NCBI GenBank assembly: GCA_017936605.1
Contig: JAGBFH010000002.1
Coordinates: 124,001 to 188,000, forward strand
DNA: 64,000 nucleotides
Source: Tidjanibacter sp.
GTDB lineage: Bacteria > Bacteroidota > Bacteroidia > Bacteroidales > Rikenellaceae
Direction of reading: 5' to 3'
In this document: piece after piece, positions 14,552 through 23,898 of the stretch
Position numbering within the stretch: the first letter of the stretch is position 1
Layout of the letters: each line of letters opens with the position of its first letter
Notes under the pieces: model-generated
What the model saw: only the letters and a program-made list of their open reading frames with translations
Told to the model about the DNA's origin: nothing
Database searches by the model: none
Program-made: the position numbers and the translations under genes

Positions 14552-15586
14552 CTATTTCAATTCATCGGAGTACTGATAGTAGGTCGCATAGATAGGACTG
14601 CCCCCTTCGATACCATACTTATATTTCCAAGCATAGGAATACTCGCCATTGTTCAGAACCACAACATACGACAACCGCAGACGGTCATAGTTGCCGGCAT
14701 CGCCGAAATATTTGGTCCAAGAGGGGTTGTAGGTATCGGCGTGGGTGCCAATCATACCGTTTCTCTTAAGATACTTAATAAGCACGATACGATCTCTCGA
14801 CTGGGTCATCTGTTTGAGAAGCGCAGGGGTCACTGCCGACTGGAAACGAAGGTAATCTTTCTCGGGCACAACATAGTCAGTCATCACAAAGCCTACTCTA
14901 TTTGTAGCGGTGTTCCTTACCTGCATCCAGCCATCCTTGTCAGCATCACTGAGCACCTGAAGGCGGTTGCCATAAACGATAGACTCCAACACAGGTTCCT
15001 TGCTCAAGTCGGCATTAACATCATAGGACTGCTGGCGCATATTGAGTTTATTGGCCATACAGTATGCAAAGTTCTCCGATACATACCTCAAAGGGTCGGG
15101 CATATTCTGATAGTTGAATTTATAGCGCTCTGCTTCGGAGTCATCCCTCGTGCAGAACTGTTTGGTGGTTGCGCCCTTCTCGTTGGTATAGAGCAGATAG
15201 TTACTCATAGCATCGCTATAATATGCTTTGGTAACACCATCCTCATACACAATAAAATACTCCTTATTGTCGGGAGTAACCTCATACTTCACCAGGCGGT
15301 TGCCCTCATCGAAATAGAAAGTCTCGGTATTCTCATCCTTATAACCGCGGCCACAATAGATATCTTTATGGCGGTCATAGGTATAAACACGCAGTTTGGA
15401 GTTTTTCTTGAAAGCGACGAGCTGGTCTTGTGGGGCCACGAGATTGCCATCCCCATCGAACTCAAAAACAATAACACGGGGAGCGCTTCCGTCTACTGGG
15501 TTGGATAGCTGCACGCTCACGCTTTTGTTGCCTCCGCACGAAAACAGTGCAAATACAACGGCACACAACATTAGGATTTTTTTCAT
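14552..15586 (-). CDS. SH3-domain lipoprotein of unknown function
   Basis: A 344-residue lipoprotein (signal with FALFSCGG lipobox). Residues ~25-150 contain short tyrosine-rich strands like those of toxin-like or YD repeats (DEGNRLVKYEVTPDNKEYFIVYED). Residues ~175-240 form a bacterial SH3 domain (KLNMRQQSYDV, LQVLSDADKDGWMQVRNTATNRVGFVMTDYVV). The C-terminal third is not recognised. SH3b domains often bind cell-wall peptides, which fits its position 15 bases upstream of the L,D-transpeptidase in the same direction; the two may act together at the wall. Confidence 0.7.
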   Translation of the reverse strand: MKKILMLCAVVFALFSCGGNKSVSVQLSNPVDGSAPRVIVFEFDGDGNLVAPQDQLVAFKKNSKLRVYTYDRHKDIYCGRGYKDENTETFYFDEGNRLVKYEVTPDNKEYFIVYEDGVTKAYYSDAMSNYLLYTNEKGATTKQFCTRDDSEAERYKFNYQNMPDPLRYVSENFAYCMANKLNMRQQSYDVNADLSKEPVLESIVYGNRLQVLSDADKDGWMQVRNTATNRVGFVMTDYVVPEKDYLRFQSAVTPALLKQMTQSRDRIVLIKYLKRNGMIGTHADTYNPSWTKYFGDAGNYDRLRLSYVVVLNNGEYSYAWKYKYGIEGGSPIYATYYQYSDELK

Positions 15587-15714
15587 AGTAAGACTGTTTT
15601 AATAGTGGTTATTAAGTAGTTTTCACCCAACAAATATAATAAAAATCTTACACAATAGAAAACTTACAATGGAAAGTTGAGAGTCGAAAATATACTGACG
15701 GTCGTCGGTCGAGA

Positions 15715-15752
15715 GAAAAAAATGGCGAGCAGGCCAAACGACCTACTCGCCA
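15715..15752 (-). terminator. Terminator of tRNA-Gln
   Basis: GGCGAG-AGG/CCT-CTCGCC stem with a T-run on the minus strand, directly after the tRNA. Confidence 0.8.
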
Positions 15753-15755
15753 CTG

Positions 15756-15826
15756 TTGAGCCACCGAGACTCGAACTCAGAATGACAGAACCAAAATCTG
15801 CAGTGTTACCATTACACCATGGCTCA
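15756..15826 (-). tRNA. tRNA-Gln (anticodon TTG)
   Basis: The minus strand folds as a cloverleaf: acceptor TGAGCCA/TGGCTCA, anticodon stem CAGA/TCTG with loop TTTTGGT (anticodon TTG), T-arm CTGAG-TTCGAGT-CTCGG, discriminator A. The 3' CCA is not encoded. Confidence 0.95.
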
Positions 15827-15855
15827 ATACCCACTCACATTACCGTAAGCGGGTG

Positions 15856-15863
15856 CAAAGATA
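15856..15863 (-). promoter_or_regulatory. -7 box for tRNA-Gln
   Basis: The minus strand reads TATCTTTG, 29 bases before the tRNA 5' end. Confidence 0.6.
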
Positions 15864-15900
15864 CAAATAAATTTGAGAATTGAAAATTGAGAGTTGAAAA

Positions 15901-16926
15901 TTATAGTTTCTTGGGCCAAACAAGTTGCTTGAACTCTCTCTTCCCACCCACAACATAGCGCCACACTATCCAACGAGGATAGATGGTCGTGGGCTCTGCC
16001 ACGCTGGCCCTCTTCCACACCTCCTCGCGGCTCTTCTCGAGTGCAGGCCTGTTGCGGCGGTAGTCACGGTGGGCGTGGCGTACACTACGGGCGTAGGACC
16101 ACCTACCCGAGAGCACATAGACCAACCACGAGAGCCAGTCAAACACCAGACGACAGCACAGTCGCCACCTACCCCCCTCGGGCAGGCATTTATGAAGCAT
16201 CAGGAGTGAGTTGCGGAAATTGAGATATATCTTCCTCGGGGAGTTGTTGGGGAGCGTGCCGCCACCTATGTGTAGCACCACACTGCGGGGCTCTACCCAC
16301 ACCTCCAGACCCATAAGTTGCAGTCGCCAGCAAAGGTCGATCTCCTCCATATGAGCAAAGAAGGAGCCATCCAGGCCGCCCGCCTTGCGCCACGCTTCGG
16401 CCTTTATGGCCAAGCACGCGCCACTGGCCCAGAAGACCTTTGTGGCTTCATCATACTGTCCTCTATCATCCTCCACGGTGCCCATAATCCTACCCCTGCA
16501 AAAGGGATAGCCATAGCGGTCCAACTGACCACCTGCCGCTCCTGCATACTCAAACTTCGAGGGGTCGGCCCACGAGAGAATTTTGGGCTGCACGGCGGCA
16601 ATGGTTTCGCCACTCTGGAGCCTCTCCACAAGGGGCTCAAGCCACCCTTCGCGCGGCTCGACATCGCTATTCAGGAGCACAAACACCTCGCCCTCCATAC
16701 CCTCGAGGGCACGATTGTAGCCCTCGGCAAAGCCGTAGTTCTCCCCCAGCGGCAACCACTCAACCCCACCCGCGGAGCGCACAACCTCCTCGGAGCGGTC
16801 GGTGGAGCCGTTGTCGGCCACAACCACACTCGCCCACTCGGACACAGAATCCTTCACCTTCCGTAGGAAGCGCTCGAGGTACTCTGCTCCGTTCCAGTTG
16901 AGTATGACAACCTTAGTTCTGAGCAT
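15901..16926 (-). CDS. GT2-family glycosyltransferase
   Basis: The 341-residue protein is a rhamnosyltransferase-like GT2 enzyme: VVILNWNGAEYLERFL at the N-terminus, VVVADNGSTDRSEEVV for nucleotide-sugar binding, the metal-binding stretch LLNSDVEPREGWLEPL, and ASGACLAIKAEAW plus FFAHMEEIDLCWRLQLMG for the acceptor side. A C-terminal region (RWRLCCRLVFDWLSWLVYV) could associate with the membrane. Its start overlaps the end of the lipid A-type acyltransferase gene by 14 bases, so the two are coupled and probably both work on lipopolysaccharide or another glycolipid. Donor and acceptor are unknown. Confidence 0.88.
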   Translation of the reverse strand: MLRTKVVILNWNGAEYLERFLRKVKDSVSEWASVVVADNGSTDRSEEVVRSAGGVEWLPLGENYGFAEGYNRALEGMEGEVFVLLNSDVEPREGWLEPLVERLQSGETIAAVQPKILSWADPSKFEYAGAAGGQLDRYGYPFCRGRIMGTVEDDRGQYDEATKVFWASGACLAIKAEAWRKAGGLDGSFFAHMEEIDLCWRLQLMGLEVWVEPRSVVLHIGGGTLPNNSPRKIYLNFRNSLLMLHKCLPEGGRWRLCCRLVFDWLSWLVYVLSGRWSYARSVRHAHRDYRRNRPALEKSREEVWKRASVAEPTTIYPRWIVWRYVVGGKREFKQLVWPKKL

Positions 16927-17887
16927 TCTCTTTGTTGGCTGATTTCTCCTCCTGACGACCCACTGTGGCGGTAAGTTGCTCGGGTTTGGGTTTGTGTTTC
17001 CAACGGCGATGCGACCAGAGCCACATCTCGGGTCGGCGGCGTATCATCTCCTCGATGCAGGCCACATAGCGGTCCATAATTGCCTCTTCGGAGATATCCT
17101 CCTTGCCGTCGTAGAGTTGTATGAATCTGCACTTGAAGTGCGAGGGTTTTACCTTTTCTATATCAAGCGTATAGACCATCATCCCAAACTTCTTGGCATA
17201 ACTGCCTATGCCGCCGAAGAAGAGTGTGGGTTGATTCAGGAATGTGCGCCACTTCTTGTCGCTCTCTGCCCAGCGCGGGCGTTGGTCGGCAATGAGTCCG
17301 AGGGCCATTTGCGTGCGGCTCTTGAGGTTTCTCATCACGGGGCGAGCCAGCGAGTTCATAGGCGCCACCTCCATACCGAAACGGCGACGGATGTAGAGCA
17401 TAAAGTGGTCCATAACCTTATTGCTCAGGGGGTGATAGACACCGATATTGGGATAGTGGTGGTCGATGGCATAGACCGAGAAATACTCCCACTCACCATA
17501 GTGGGCCAGTGCAGCAATCCAGTTGTTGGTGCCTATCTCGCTATCTGTCTGCTCCATATTCTCCACCCTCATACGCTTCTTGAGTTCTCGGGGCGACATA
17601 CTGGTCATATCAATCACATCGACCATATTCTCTGCCAGCAGGCGGTAGAATCTCTTTTCGATGACGAGGCGCTGCTCGGCGCTCTTCTCGGGGAAGGCGG
17701 CCAAGAGGTTATCCCTGACCACTTTGCGCCTATAGCCCAGCACTCGGTAGCAGACAAAGTAGACAAAGGGTGCCAACACATAGTAGAGCACACAGTAGGG
17801 CAAATAGCCTATGAGTTTACACACTCCCAGCAGCAAGTAGTAGCCTACCCTCTGACCAAAATTCAATTTATCCCTCTTTGCAGCCAT
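16913..17887 (-). CDS. LpxL/HtrB-type lysophospholipid acyltransferase
   Basis: A 324-residue inner-membrane acyltransferase of the lipid A secondary-acylation family. It has an N-terminal membrane helix (VGYYLLLGVCKLIGYLPYCV), the catalytic ALAHYGEWEYF (His and Glu four apart), LIADQRPRW and the C-terminal RRRPEMWLWSHRRWKHKP. It adds a fatty acid to lipid A or a related lipid precursor. It begins 26 bases after the stop of the DUF389 gene and overlaps the glycosyltransferase downstream. The final 30 residues are a charged tail. Only the exact acyl donor and position are unclear. Confidence 0.9.
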   Translation of the reverse strand: MAAKRDKLNFGQRVGYYLLLGVCKLIGYLPYCVLYYVLAPFVYFVCYRVLGYRRKVVRDNLLAAFPEKSAEQRLVIEKRFYRLLAENMVDVIDMTSMSPRELKKRMRVENMEQTDSEIGTNNWIAALAHYGEWEYFSVYAIDHHYPNIGVYHPLSNKVMDHFMLYIRRRFGMEVAPMNSLARPVMRNLKSRTQMALGLIADQRPRWAESDKKWRTFLNQPTLFFGGIGSYAKKFGMMVYTLDIEKVKPSHFKCRFIQLYDGKEDISEEAIMDRYVACIEEMIRRRPEMWLWSHRRWKHKPKPEQLTATVGRQEEKSANKENAQN

Positions 17888-17913
17888 AATCCTTACCTAA
17901 CAAAAAGATAGTT

Positions 17914-19311
17914 TTATTCTACGCTCACGACCTTCACATTATCGTTCTTGGTCCTCACCTCAAGCCACCTCTTGATGCGCTCAAGGTCTACGGGCTTTTC
18001 GGCATCCACAGCCTTCACCAGGGCCACAACCCTCGTACCCATCTCCACACCATCGGCATAGGTCTTATGCTTGGCCACCGACACCGAGGCCACATTATCC
18101 ACCACCGTCGCTATCTCGCGCGAGATATCCTCGCCCTCGAGGTCTTCCACAGGCTCATAAGAGGCGAGCTTCGCTTCAAGTTCGTGAATCTTGGCGTTCT
18201 TGTCGTCGATAATTTCGGCATAACTCTTCTGCAACTGTCCCACATCGAGTTTGACATCGCTATCGGCCTGACGCACCACGAGTTCGGTCTTCGCAAGGCC
18301 GTAGTCCACGAGCTGTGCGCGAGCATTGTCGATGACATCCTCCGAGAGAGGCTCTCCCACCAATCGTATCTCTATGCGCGACTTGCCATCTTCGTAGCGG
18401 TAGAGTTTCTGATAGTCCACAAGCATTGTCTTGTTGAACTGAAATACCTTGGAAATATACCTATCCACATTCTCCTCAAAGGTTGTTCGGCGCACAATAT
18501 TCACACCAAAGAGAATACTCGGAACGCCCACCAAGACGATCACGATTGCAATATAGCGGTTGTTCTTCTTCTGCCTTACGGGGTCGATAATAGTCTTCTT
18601 CTCGTAGCGCAAAAAGAGCACAACGAGGTAGGTTGCCACAGCGATGAAGACCGTATTAATCGTAAAGAGATAGAGCGCCCCGAGGAAGAATTGCAGATTG
18701 CCCGAGGCGATACCGAAACCTGCCGTACACAGAGGAGGCATCAGGGCCGTTGCGATAGCCACGCCCGACACCACAGTGACCGCCCTATCCTTGCGCGTCT
18801 GGGCCACCATACCGGCCATTCCGCCAAAGAAGGCTATCAGCACATCGTAAGTGGTGGGATTCGTGCGGGCCAAGAGCTCACTTTGCACAACAGAGATGGG
18901 AGAGATGACAAAAAAGAATGTGCTGGTCACAAGGCTCACGACCACCATCAGCAAGAAATTGCGCCAAGCCACCTTGAGCATATCGAAGTCGTTGATACCG
19001 AGCGCCAAGCCGATGCCCGTAATGGGGCCCATAAGGGGCGATATCAACATAGCACCGATAATCACTGCCGTGGAATTGACATTCAGGCCCAATGATGCAA
19101 TGAAGACTGCAAACATAAGTACCCAGAGGTTTGTACCCCTAAAGTCGATACCCTTTCTCACCTCTTCGACAACCGTCTGCTGGGAGGCGCTATCACTCTT
19201 TAGGTCAAATCTGCCGTGCATAAAGCTCTTCAGATTCAGCCACACCCTCAACAGCAAAGTCTTTGCATTTGCTTTGTTCAGATAATCGCCAGTATTTCTC
19301 TCCTCATTCAT
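17914..19311 (-). CDS. DUF389 membrane protein
   Basis: A 465-residue membrane protein of the DUF389 (TIGR00341-like) family. The core has at least six transmembrane helices with the hallmark NSTAVIIGAMLISPLMGPITGIGLALG and VSGVAIATALMPPLCTAGFGIA. A long C-terminal soluble part (from ~260) contains a coiled-coil stretch QLQKSYAEIIDDKNAKIHEL. Function in the family is not established; transport or sensing has been proposed. It is followed by the acyltransferase on the same strand and preceded by rsmI 12 bases away, so it may sit in an rsmI-led operon. Confidence 0.88.
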   Translation of the reverse strand: MNEERNTGDYLNKANAKTLLLRVWLNLKSFMHGRFDLKSDSASQQTVVEEVRKGIDFRGTNLWVLMFAVFIASLGLNVNSTAVIIGAMLISPLMGPITGIGLALGINDFDMLKVAWRNFLLMVVVSLVTSTFFFVISPISVVQSELLARTNPTTYDVLIAFFGGMAGMVAQTRKDRAVTVVSGVAIATALMPPLCTAGFGIASGNLQFFLGALYLFTINTVFIAVATYLVVLFLRYEKKTIIDPVRQKKNNRYIAIVIVLVGVPSILFGVNIVRRTTFEENVDRYISKVFQFNKTMLVDYQKLYRYEDGKSRIEIRLVGEPLSEDVIDNARAQLVDYGLAKTELVVRQADSDVKLDVGQLQKSYAEIIDDKNAKIHELEAKLASYEPVEDLEGEDISREIATVVDNVASVSVAKHKTYADGVEMGTRVVALVKAVDAEKPVDLERIKRWLEVRTKNDNVKVVSVE

Positions 19312-19323
19312 AATTCATCACTA

Positions 19324-20028
19324 TTATTCGTCGTCCTCCTCGCTGCCACCTCGGCGCTGAGAAAGACCCTCAACAATAATTACAAACTCACCCTTAGGGG
19401 CCGTCTGCTCGAAGTGCTCTTTCACCTGAGCAATGGTACCCCTTACGGTCTGCTCGAACTTCTTGGTCAGCTCGCGCGAAACGCTCACGCGACGCTCCTG
19501 GCCAAAGACCTCGGCCATCTCACCCAGAGCCTTCACCACCCTAAACGGCGACTCATAGAAAATCATTGTGCGGGGCTCCTCCGCCAGTGCCTGAAGCCTC
19601 TTTTTACGCCCCTTCTTCTGTGGCAAGAAGCCCTCGAAACAGAAGCGGTCACAAGGGAAGCCGCTCTGCACCAGTGCAGGCACAAAGGCCGTTGCACCGG
19701 GCAGGGTCTCCACCTCCAGCCCTCGCTCCAGACAGGTGCGCACCAAGAGGAATCCCGGGTCGGAGATACCCGGAGTACCGGCATCGGAGATGAGCGCCAC
19801 ACTCTCGCCCGCCTCGATGCGTGAGGCCACAAAGTCCACCGTTGCGTGCTCGTTGAACTTGTGGTGGGAGTAGAGTTTGCGCTCGATGCCAAAGTGCTTC
19901 AGCAACACCTGAGAGGTGCGGGTATCCTCGGCCAAGAGCACCGACACCTCCTTGAGAAGGCGCAGGGCCCGGAGCGTTATATCCTCCAAGTTGCCTATGG
20001 GGGTGGGTATGATGTAGAGTTTGGACAT
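19324..20028 (-). CDS. rsmI: 16S rRNA (cytidine(1402)-2'-O)-methyltransferase RsmI
   Basis: RsmI methylates the 2'-O of C1402 in 16S rRNA, near the ribosomal P site. The 234-residue protein has the tetrapyrrole-methylase fold: LYIIPTPIGNLEDITLRAL, LLAEDTRTSQVLLKHFGI, ALISDAGTPGISDPGF, LPGATAFVPAL and FYESPFRV. It is somewhat shorter than the E. coli enzyme and lacks its long C-terminal extension, as is common in the phylum. The tail is acidic (SEEDDE). It is the first gene of a minus-strand run with DUF389, the acyltransferase and the glycosyltransferase. Confidence 0.95.
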   Translation of the reverse strand: MSKLYIIPTPIGNLEDITLRALRLLKEVSVLLAEDTRTSQVLLKHFGIERKLYSHHKFNEHATVDFVASRIEAGESVALISDAGTPGISDPGFLLVRTCLERGLEVETLPGATAFVPALVQSGFPCDRFCFEGFLPQKKGRKKRLQALAEEPRTMIFYESPFRVVKALGEMAEVFGQERRVSVSRELTKKFEQTVRGTIAQVKEHFEQTAPKGEFVIIVEGLSQRRGGSEEDDE

Positions 20029-20065
20029 CTGGTGTATCAGTGAGAATGTTCGCTAAAGTTGCAGA

Positions 20066-20926
20066 CTAAAACAATTTGTGGGCCAAGAGTTCCACCAACA
20101 GGCGGGCACCCTCGGTCTGGGGATTCCAGTGGTAGTTGTCGTGGATGTAAATCATCGCCTCGTCGAGCGAATCGAACGAATCGAGGGTGTTGATTACCCT
20201 GTCGTAATACTCGCTATTGCCATTGAAGAGGTCGCGCATAAGGATAATCTTATCGTTCACACCAATGGTGTTGCGCAGCGAGATAGTACTCCTCTCCTCG
20301 GGCTCATACTCATCCACAAAGGGCTCCTCTACCACATTCTCCTCCACCTGCTCGGGTGCGTTCTCCTCGAAGAGGGGCTGCTCTTCCGTTGCGGGCTGTT
20401 CGGTAGGGACCTCCACAACCACTGCGGGCTCATCCTCAACAGCCTCTTCCGCATCGTCTTCATAGAGAGCAAAGAGGCTCTCCTGACCGTCACGCTCGGG
20501 CGCCACTTCAGCCTCGGACTCCTCGGGAATCTCCTGATACTCCTCGGGAGGGCAACCATACATACACTCATCCATAGGCTCATCTACGGGGTAATCCTCC
20601 ACATCTCTCTCCGACTCCTCATCGACAGCCTCGGACTCATTAGTCTCTTCGGCCAACACAGCCTGTTCCTCGGCGGGCTCCTCGGCGGGAACTACATCCT
20701 CCTCGGCTGCGGGCTCCTCGGCAGGTTCGGCCTCCTCGCCTTGCAGAACTGCCAGGGTTTCGATTACAATCTCCTCTTCGGCGATAGCCTCAATTGAGAG
20801 TGCGGTTGCATAGGCTCCGCGCAGACGCTCCAGCAGCAGGTCGCGCTCTATTTCATAAATACCACTTTCAGCCAAGCGGTCAATGTGCTCTTCGAGCAGT
20901 TCGATGGTTCTTAAAGTATCTTTCAT
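20066..20926 (-). CDS. Acidic protein with conserved ends, unknown function
   Basis: The 286-residue protein has two conserved ends and a long Glu/Pro/Ala-rich middle (~residues 62-200, likely disordered). The N-terminus (TIELLEEHIDRLAESGIYEIERDLLLERLR) is a coiled-coil-like helix, and the C-terminus (RNTIGVNDKIILMRDLFNGN, then DEAMIYIHDNYHWNPQTEGARLLVELL) is a compact helical domain seen in many Bacteroidales proteins of unknown role. No signal peptide is present, so it is cytoplasmic. It lies upstream of rsmI and shares a divergent promoter region with ychF. Confidence 0.65.
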   Translation of the reverse strand: MKDTLRTIELLEEHIDRLAESGIYEIERDLLLERLRGAYATALSIEAIAEEEIVIETLAVLQGEEAEPAEEPAAEEDVVPAEEPAEEQAVLAEETNESEAVDEESERDVEDYPVDEPMDECMYGCPPEEYQEIPEESEAEVAPERDGQESLFALYEDDAEEAVEDEPAVVVEVPTEQPATEEQPLFEENAPEQVEENVVEEPFVDEYEPEERSTISLRNTIGVNDKIILMRDLFNGNSEYYDRVINTLDSFDSLDEAMIYIHDNYHWNPQTEGARLLVELLAHKLF

Positions 20927-20963
20927 AGTTTGAGAAATTAATTGCGTTTGAAAATATATCCCA

Positions 20964-20971
20964 CAAAATTA
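20964..20971 (-). promoter_or_regulatory. -7 box for the acidic protein gene
   Basis: The minus strand reads TAATTTTG, 38 bases before the ATG at 20926. It is divergent from the ychF promoter. Confidence 0.5.
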
Positions 20972-21003
20972 CTAATTTTGATTTTAGAAAGCAAATTTAT
21001 GGT

Positions 21004-21011
21004 TATCTTTG
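21004..21011 (+). promoter_or_regulatory. -7 box for ychF
   Basis: TATCTTTG, 30 bases before the ATG at 21041. It lies inside the longer open frame and so supports the shorter start. Confidence 0.65.
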
Positions 21012-21040
21012 CGGAAACTTTCAGAAAACAGAACACTTTT

Positions 21041-22141
21041 ATGGCTTTACAATGCGGCATAGTGGGCCTCCCCAATGTGGGAAAAAGCACACTCTTCAAC
21101 TGCCTGTCCAACGCAAAGGCTCAGGCAGCCAATTTTCCTTTTTGCACAATCGACCCCAATGTGGGCGTAATCACCGTACCCGATGAGAGGCTCGCCAAGC
21201 TGGCCGAGATAGACAACCCCAAACGAGTGGTCCCCACCACCATTGAGATTGTCGATATCGCAGGCCTTGTAAAGGGCGCATCCAAGGGCGAAGGTCTTGG
21301 TAATAAGTTCCTTGCCAACATCCGCAACACCGACGCAATCATCCACGTGCTGCGCTGCTTCGACAACGAGAACATCACCCACGTGGACGGCTCGGTAAAC
21401 CCCGTGAGGGACAAGGAGATTATCGACACCGAGCTCATTATGAAGGACCTCGAGACCGTCGAGAGCCGCATTGGTAAGACCCAGAAGCAGGCTGCCGCAG
21501 GCGACAAGATTGCCAAGCGCCAGTATGAGATTCTGTGCCGCTACAAGGAGGCTATGGAGCAGGGCAAGGCGGCCCGCTCGGTGGAGATTGACAACAAGGA
21601 GGACGCAAAGTGGGTTATGGAGCTCTGCCTGCTTACCAACAAGCCCGTGCTCTATGTCTGCAATGTAGATGAGGCGAGCATCACCACCGGCAACGCCTAT
21701 GTGGAGGCTGTTCGTGAGGCCATCCGCGAGGAGAACGCCGAACTGCTGATTGTGGCCGCCGCCACCGAGGCAGACATCGCCGAGCTGGAGAGCTACGAGG
21801 AGCGTCAGATTTTCCTCGAGGAGTTGGGCATTGCCGAGTCGGGCGTGAGCCGTCTTATCAAGGCTGCCTATAAACTTTTGGGCCTTGAGACCTTCTTCAC
21901 CACAGGTGCCGACGAGTCGCGTGCCTGGACCTACACCAAGGGTTACAAAGCGCCTCAGGCTGCGGGAGTTATCCACACCGACTTCGAGCGTGGCTTCATC
22001 CGCGCGGAGGTCATCAAGTATGACGACTATGTGTCGCTCGGCAGCGAGAAGGCTTGTCGTGAGGCGGGCAAGATTGGCGTCGAAGGCAAGGAGTACATCG
22101 TGCAGGATGGCGACATTATGCACTTCCTGTTCAATGTCTAA
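21041..22141 (+). CDS. ychF: Redox-regulated ATPase YchF (Obg-related)
   Basis: YchF is an OLA1-type P-loop ATPase associated with ribosomes and the oxidative stress response. From ATG 21041 the protein is 366 residues, the normal size. It has the P-loop GLPNVGKSTLFN, FPFCTIDPNVGVI, VDIAGLVKGASKGEGLGN, the altered specificity motif VCNVDE (in place of NKxD, giving ATP preference), a coiled-coil middle and a C-terminal TGS domain ending VEGKEYIVQDGDIMHFLFNV. Upstream in-frame starts at 20942 and 20999 precede the -7 box and are rejected. gltX follows by 35 bases. Confidence 0.96.
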   Translation: MALQCGIVGLPNVGKSTLFNCLSNAKAQAANFPFCTIDPNVGVITVPDERLAKLAEIDNPKRVVPTTIEIVDIAGLVKGASKGEGLGNKFLANIRNTDAIIHVLRCFDNENITHVDGSVNPVRDKEIIDTELIMKDLETVESRIGKTQKQAAAGDKIAKRQYEILCRYKEAMEQGKAARSVEIDNKEDAKWVMELCLLTNKPVLYVCNVDEASITTGNAYVEAVREAIREENAELLIVAAATEADIAELESYEERQIFLEELGIAESGVSRLIKAAYKLLGLETFFTTGADESRAWTYTKGYKAPQAAGVIHTDFERGFIRAEVIKYDDYVSLGSEKACREAGKIGVEGKEYIVQDGDIMHFLFNV

Positions 22142-22176
22142 CTAAAAATGTAAAACTCAAATTTCAAGATTAATAT

Positions 22177-23709
22177 ATGAGCAGAAAAACAAGAGTTCGC
22201 TTTGCGCCATCTCCCACCGGCGCACTTCACATTGGCGGCGTTCGCACCGCACTCTACAACTACCTCTTTGCCCGTCAGAGGGGTGGCGACTTCATCCTCC
22301 GCATCGAGGACACCGACTCGACCCGCTATGTAGAGGGTGCCGAGGAGTACATTATGGCGTCGCTCGAGTGGTGCGGCATCAAGATTGACGAGGGTGTACG
22401 CGAGGGCGGCCCCCACGCACCCTACCGCCAGAGCGAGAGGAAAGAGATATACCTCAAATATGCCTTGCAACTCGTTGAGTCGGGCAACGCCTACTACGCT
22501 TTCGACACCCCCGAGGAGCTGAATGCTCTGCGCGGAGAGTTGGAGGCCAAGGGCGAGACCTTCTGCTACAACTACGCCGTGCGCGAGAAGCTCGCCACCT
22601 CGTTGCGTCTTTCGGCCGAGGAGGTAGAGGCCCGCAAGGCTCGTGGCGACCAGTGGGTCATCCGCTTCAAGATGCCCGAGAACGAGGTTGTCGAGATGGA
22701 CGACCTCATCCGCGGCCACGTGGAGATGAACACCTCGACACTCGACGACAAGGTACTCTATAAGTCGGCCGACGCACTTCCCACCTACCACCTGGCAAAC
22801 ATCGTGGACGACCACCTGATGGAGATTAGCCATGTGATTCGTGGCGAGGAGTGGTTGCCCTCTCTCCCACTCCACTACCTGCTCTATAGGGCCTTTGGTT
22901 GGGAGGATAGCCGCCCCGAGTTCGCTCACCTTCCCCTGCTTTTGAAACCCACAGGTCAGGGCAAACTGAGCAAGCGCGATGGCGACAAACTCGGCTTCCC
23001 CGTATTCCCCCTGAGGTTCGTAGCCCCCAGCGGTGAGGTATCGCGCGGCTACCGCGAGGACGGATACTTCCCCGAGGCATTCATCAATATGCTCGCACTG
23101 CTTGGCTGGAACCCCGGCACCGAGCAGGAGATTTTCTCTATGGAGGAGCTTATCGAGGCCTTCTCGCTGGAGCGCGTGGGTAAGTCGGGCGCACGATTCA
23201 GCCCCGACAAGGCTCACTGGTTCAATGCTCAGTATATGCACACCCGCGCCAACGAGGAGATTGCCGACATCTATGAGGCACAGCTCCGCGAGCGTGGCAT
23301 TGAGCTTCCCAGGGAGAAAGTCCTGAAAATCGCCTCGCAGATTAAGATGAGGGCCACCTTCCCCGAGGAGTTCTGGGCGCTCTCTTCGTTCCTCTTTGAG
23401 GCCCCCACCACCTACGACGAGAAGGCTACCAAAAAGTATTGGAAGGCCGACGCTCCACGCATCATAGCAGACCTGAGGGGCATCCTCGAGGGCATCGAGG
23501 AGTTCACCTCGGCCGAGATGGAGAGGGTCGTTGGCGGCTGGATTGCCGACAACCAGATTGGTATGGGCCTCATTATGAACGCTTGGAGGCTCTGTATCGT
23601 GGGCGAGCCCAAAGGATTCGGAATGTATGATATGTGTGAGGTGCTGGGCAAGCAGGAGAGCCTCCGCCGTCTGGATGCCGCACTGGCCGCACTCCCCAAA
23701 GCAGAGTAG
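22177..23709 (+). CDS. gltX: Glutamyl-tRNA synthetase
   Basis: This class I synthetase charges tRNA-Glu. The 510-residue protein has the HIGH-type motif [18 protein letters not shown] at its start, [12 protein letters not shown], the Rossmann [14 protein letters not shown] region and the KMSKS-type loop [12 protein letters not shown], followed by a helical anticodon-binding domain. Length and motif spacing are normal. It lies 35 bases after ychF and is followed by a terminator. Confidence 0.97.
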   Translation: MSRKTRVRFAPSPTGALHIGGVRTALYNYLFARQRGGDFILRIEDTDSTRYVEGAEEYIMASLEWCGIKIDEGVREGGPHAPYRQSERKEIYLKYALQLVESGNAYYAFDTPEELNALRGELEAKGETFCYNYAVREKLATSLRLSAEEVEARKARGDQWVIRFKMPENEVVEMDDLIRGHVEMNTSTLDDKVLYKSADALPTYHLANIVDDHLMEISHVIRGEEWLPSLPLHYLLYRAFGWEDSRPEFAHLPLLLKPTGQGKLSKRDGDKLGFPVFPLRFVAPSGEVSRGYREDGYFPEAFINMLALLGWNPGTEQEIFSMEELIEAFSLERVGKSGARFSPDKAHWFNAQYMHTRANEEIADIYEAQLRERGIELPREKVLKIASQIKMRATFPEEFWALSSFLFEAPTTYDEKATKKYWKADAPRIIADLRGILEGIEEFTSAEMERVVGGWIADNQIGMGLIMNAWRLCIVGEPKGFGMYDMCEVLGKQESLRRLDAALAALPKAE

Positions 23710-23754
23710 AAAAATCGACACAAGAGTTGCATAATCAACATATTTTTAATATCT

Positions 23755-23790
23755 TGCGCCTAACTTTTTATGGTTGGGCGCATTTTTTTT
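23755..23790 (+). terminator. Terminator of gltX
   Basis: TGCGCCTAAC pairs with GTTGGGCGCA (one T-G pair) and is followed by eight T. Confidence 0.75.
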
Positions 23791-23898
23791 GCAAAAAAAT
23801 CAAAAAAATTGCAGAGCCCGTGCAACATTTCGCCCCGCTTTTGCATCTATGTAGATAGAGGCCTGGCAGTGGCCACAAACCTAAACACTTCGACTATT

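Noticed and set aside
20066..20926. CMYGCPPEEY motif in the acidic protein as a member of the YGCP lipoprotein family
   Set aside because: The protein has no signal peptide and the motif lies in a low-complexity acidic stretch; likely coincidence.
22138..23721. 527-codon open frame on the minus strand
   Set aside because: It is fully antisense to gltX and arises from the GC-rich codon use; the translation has no recognisable domain.
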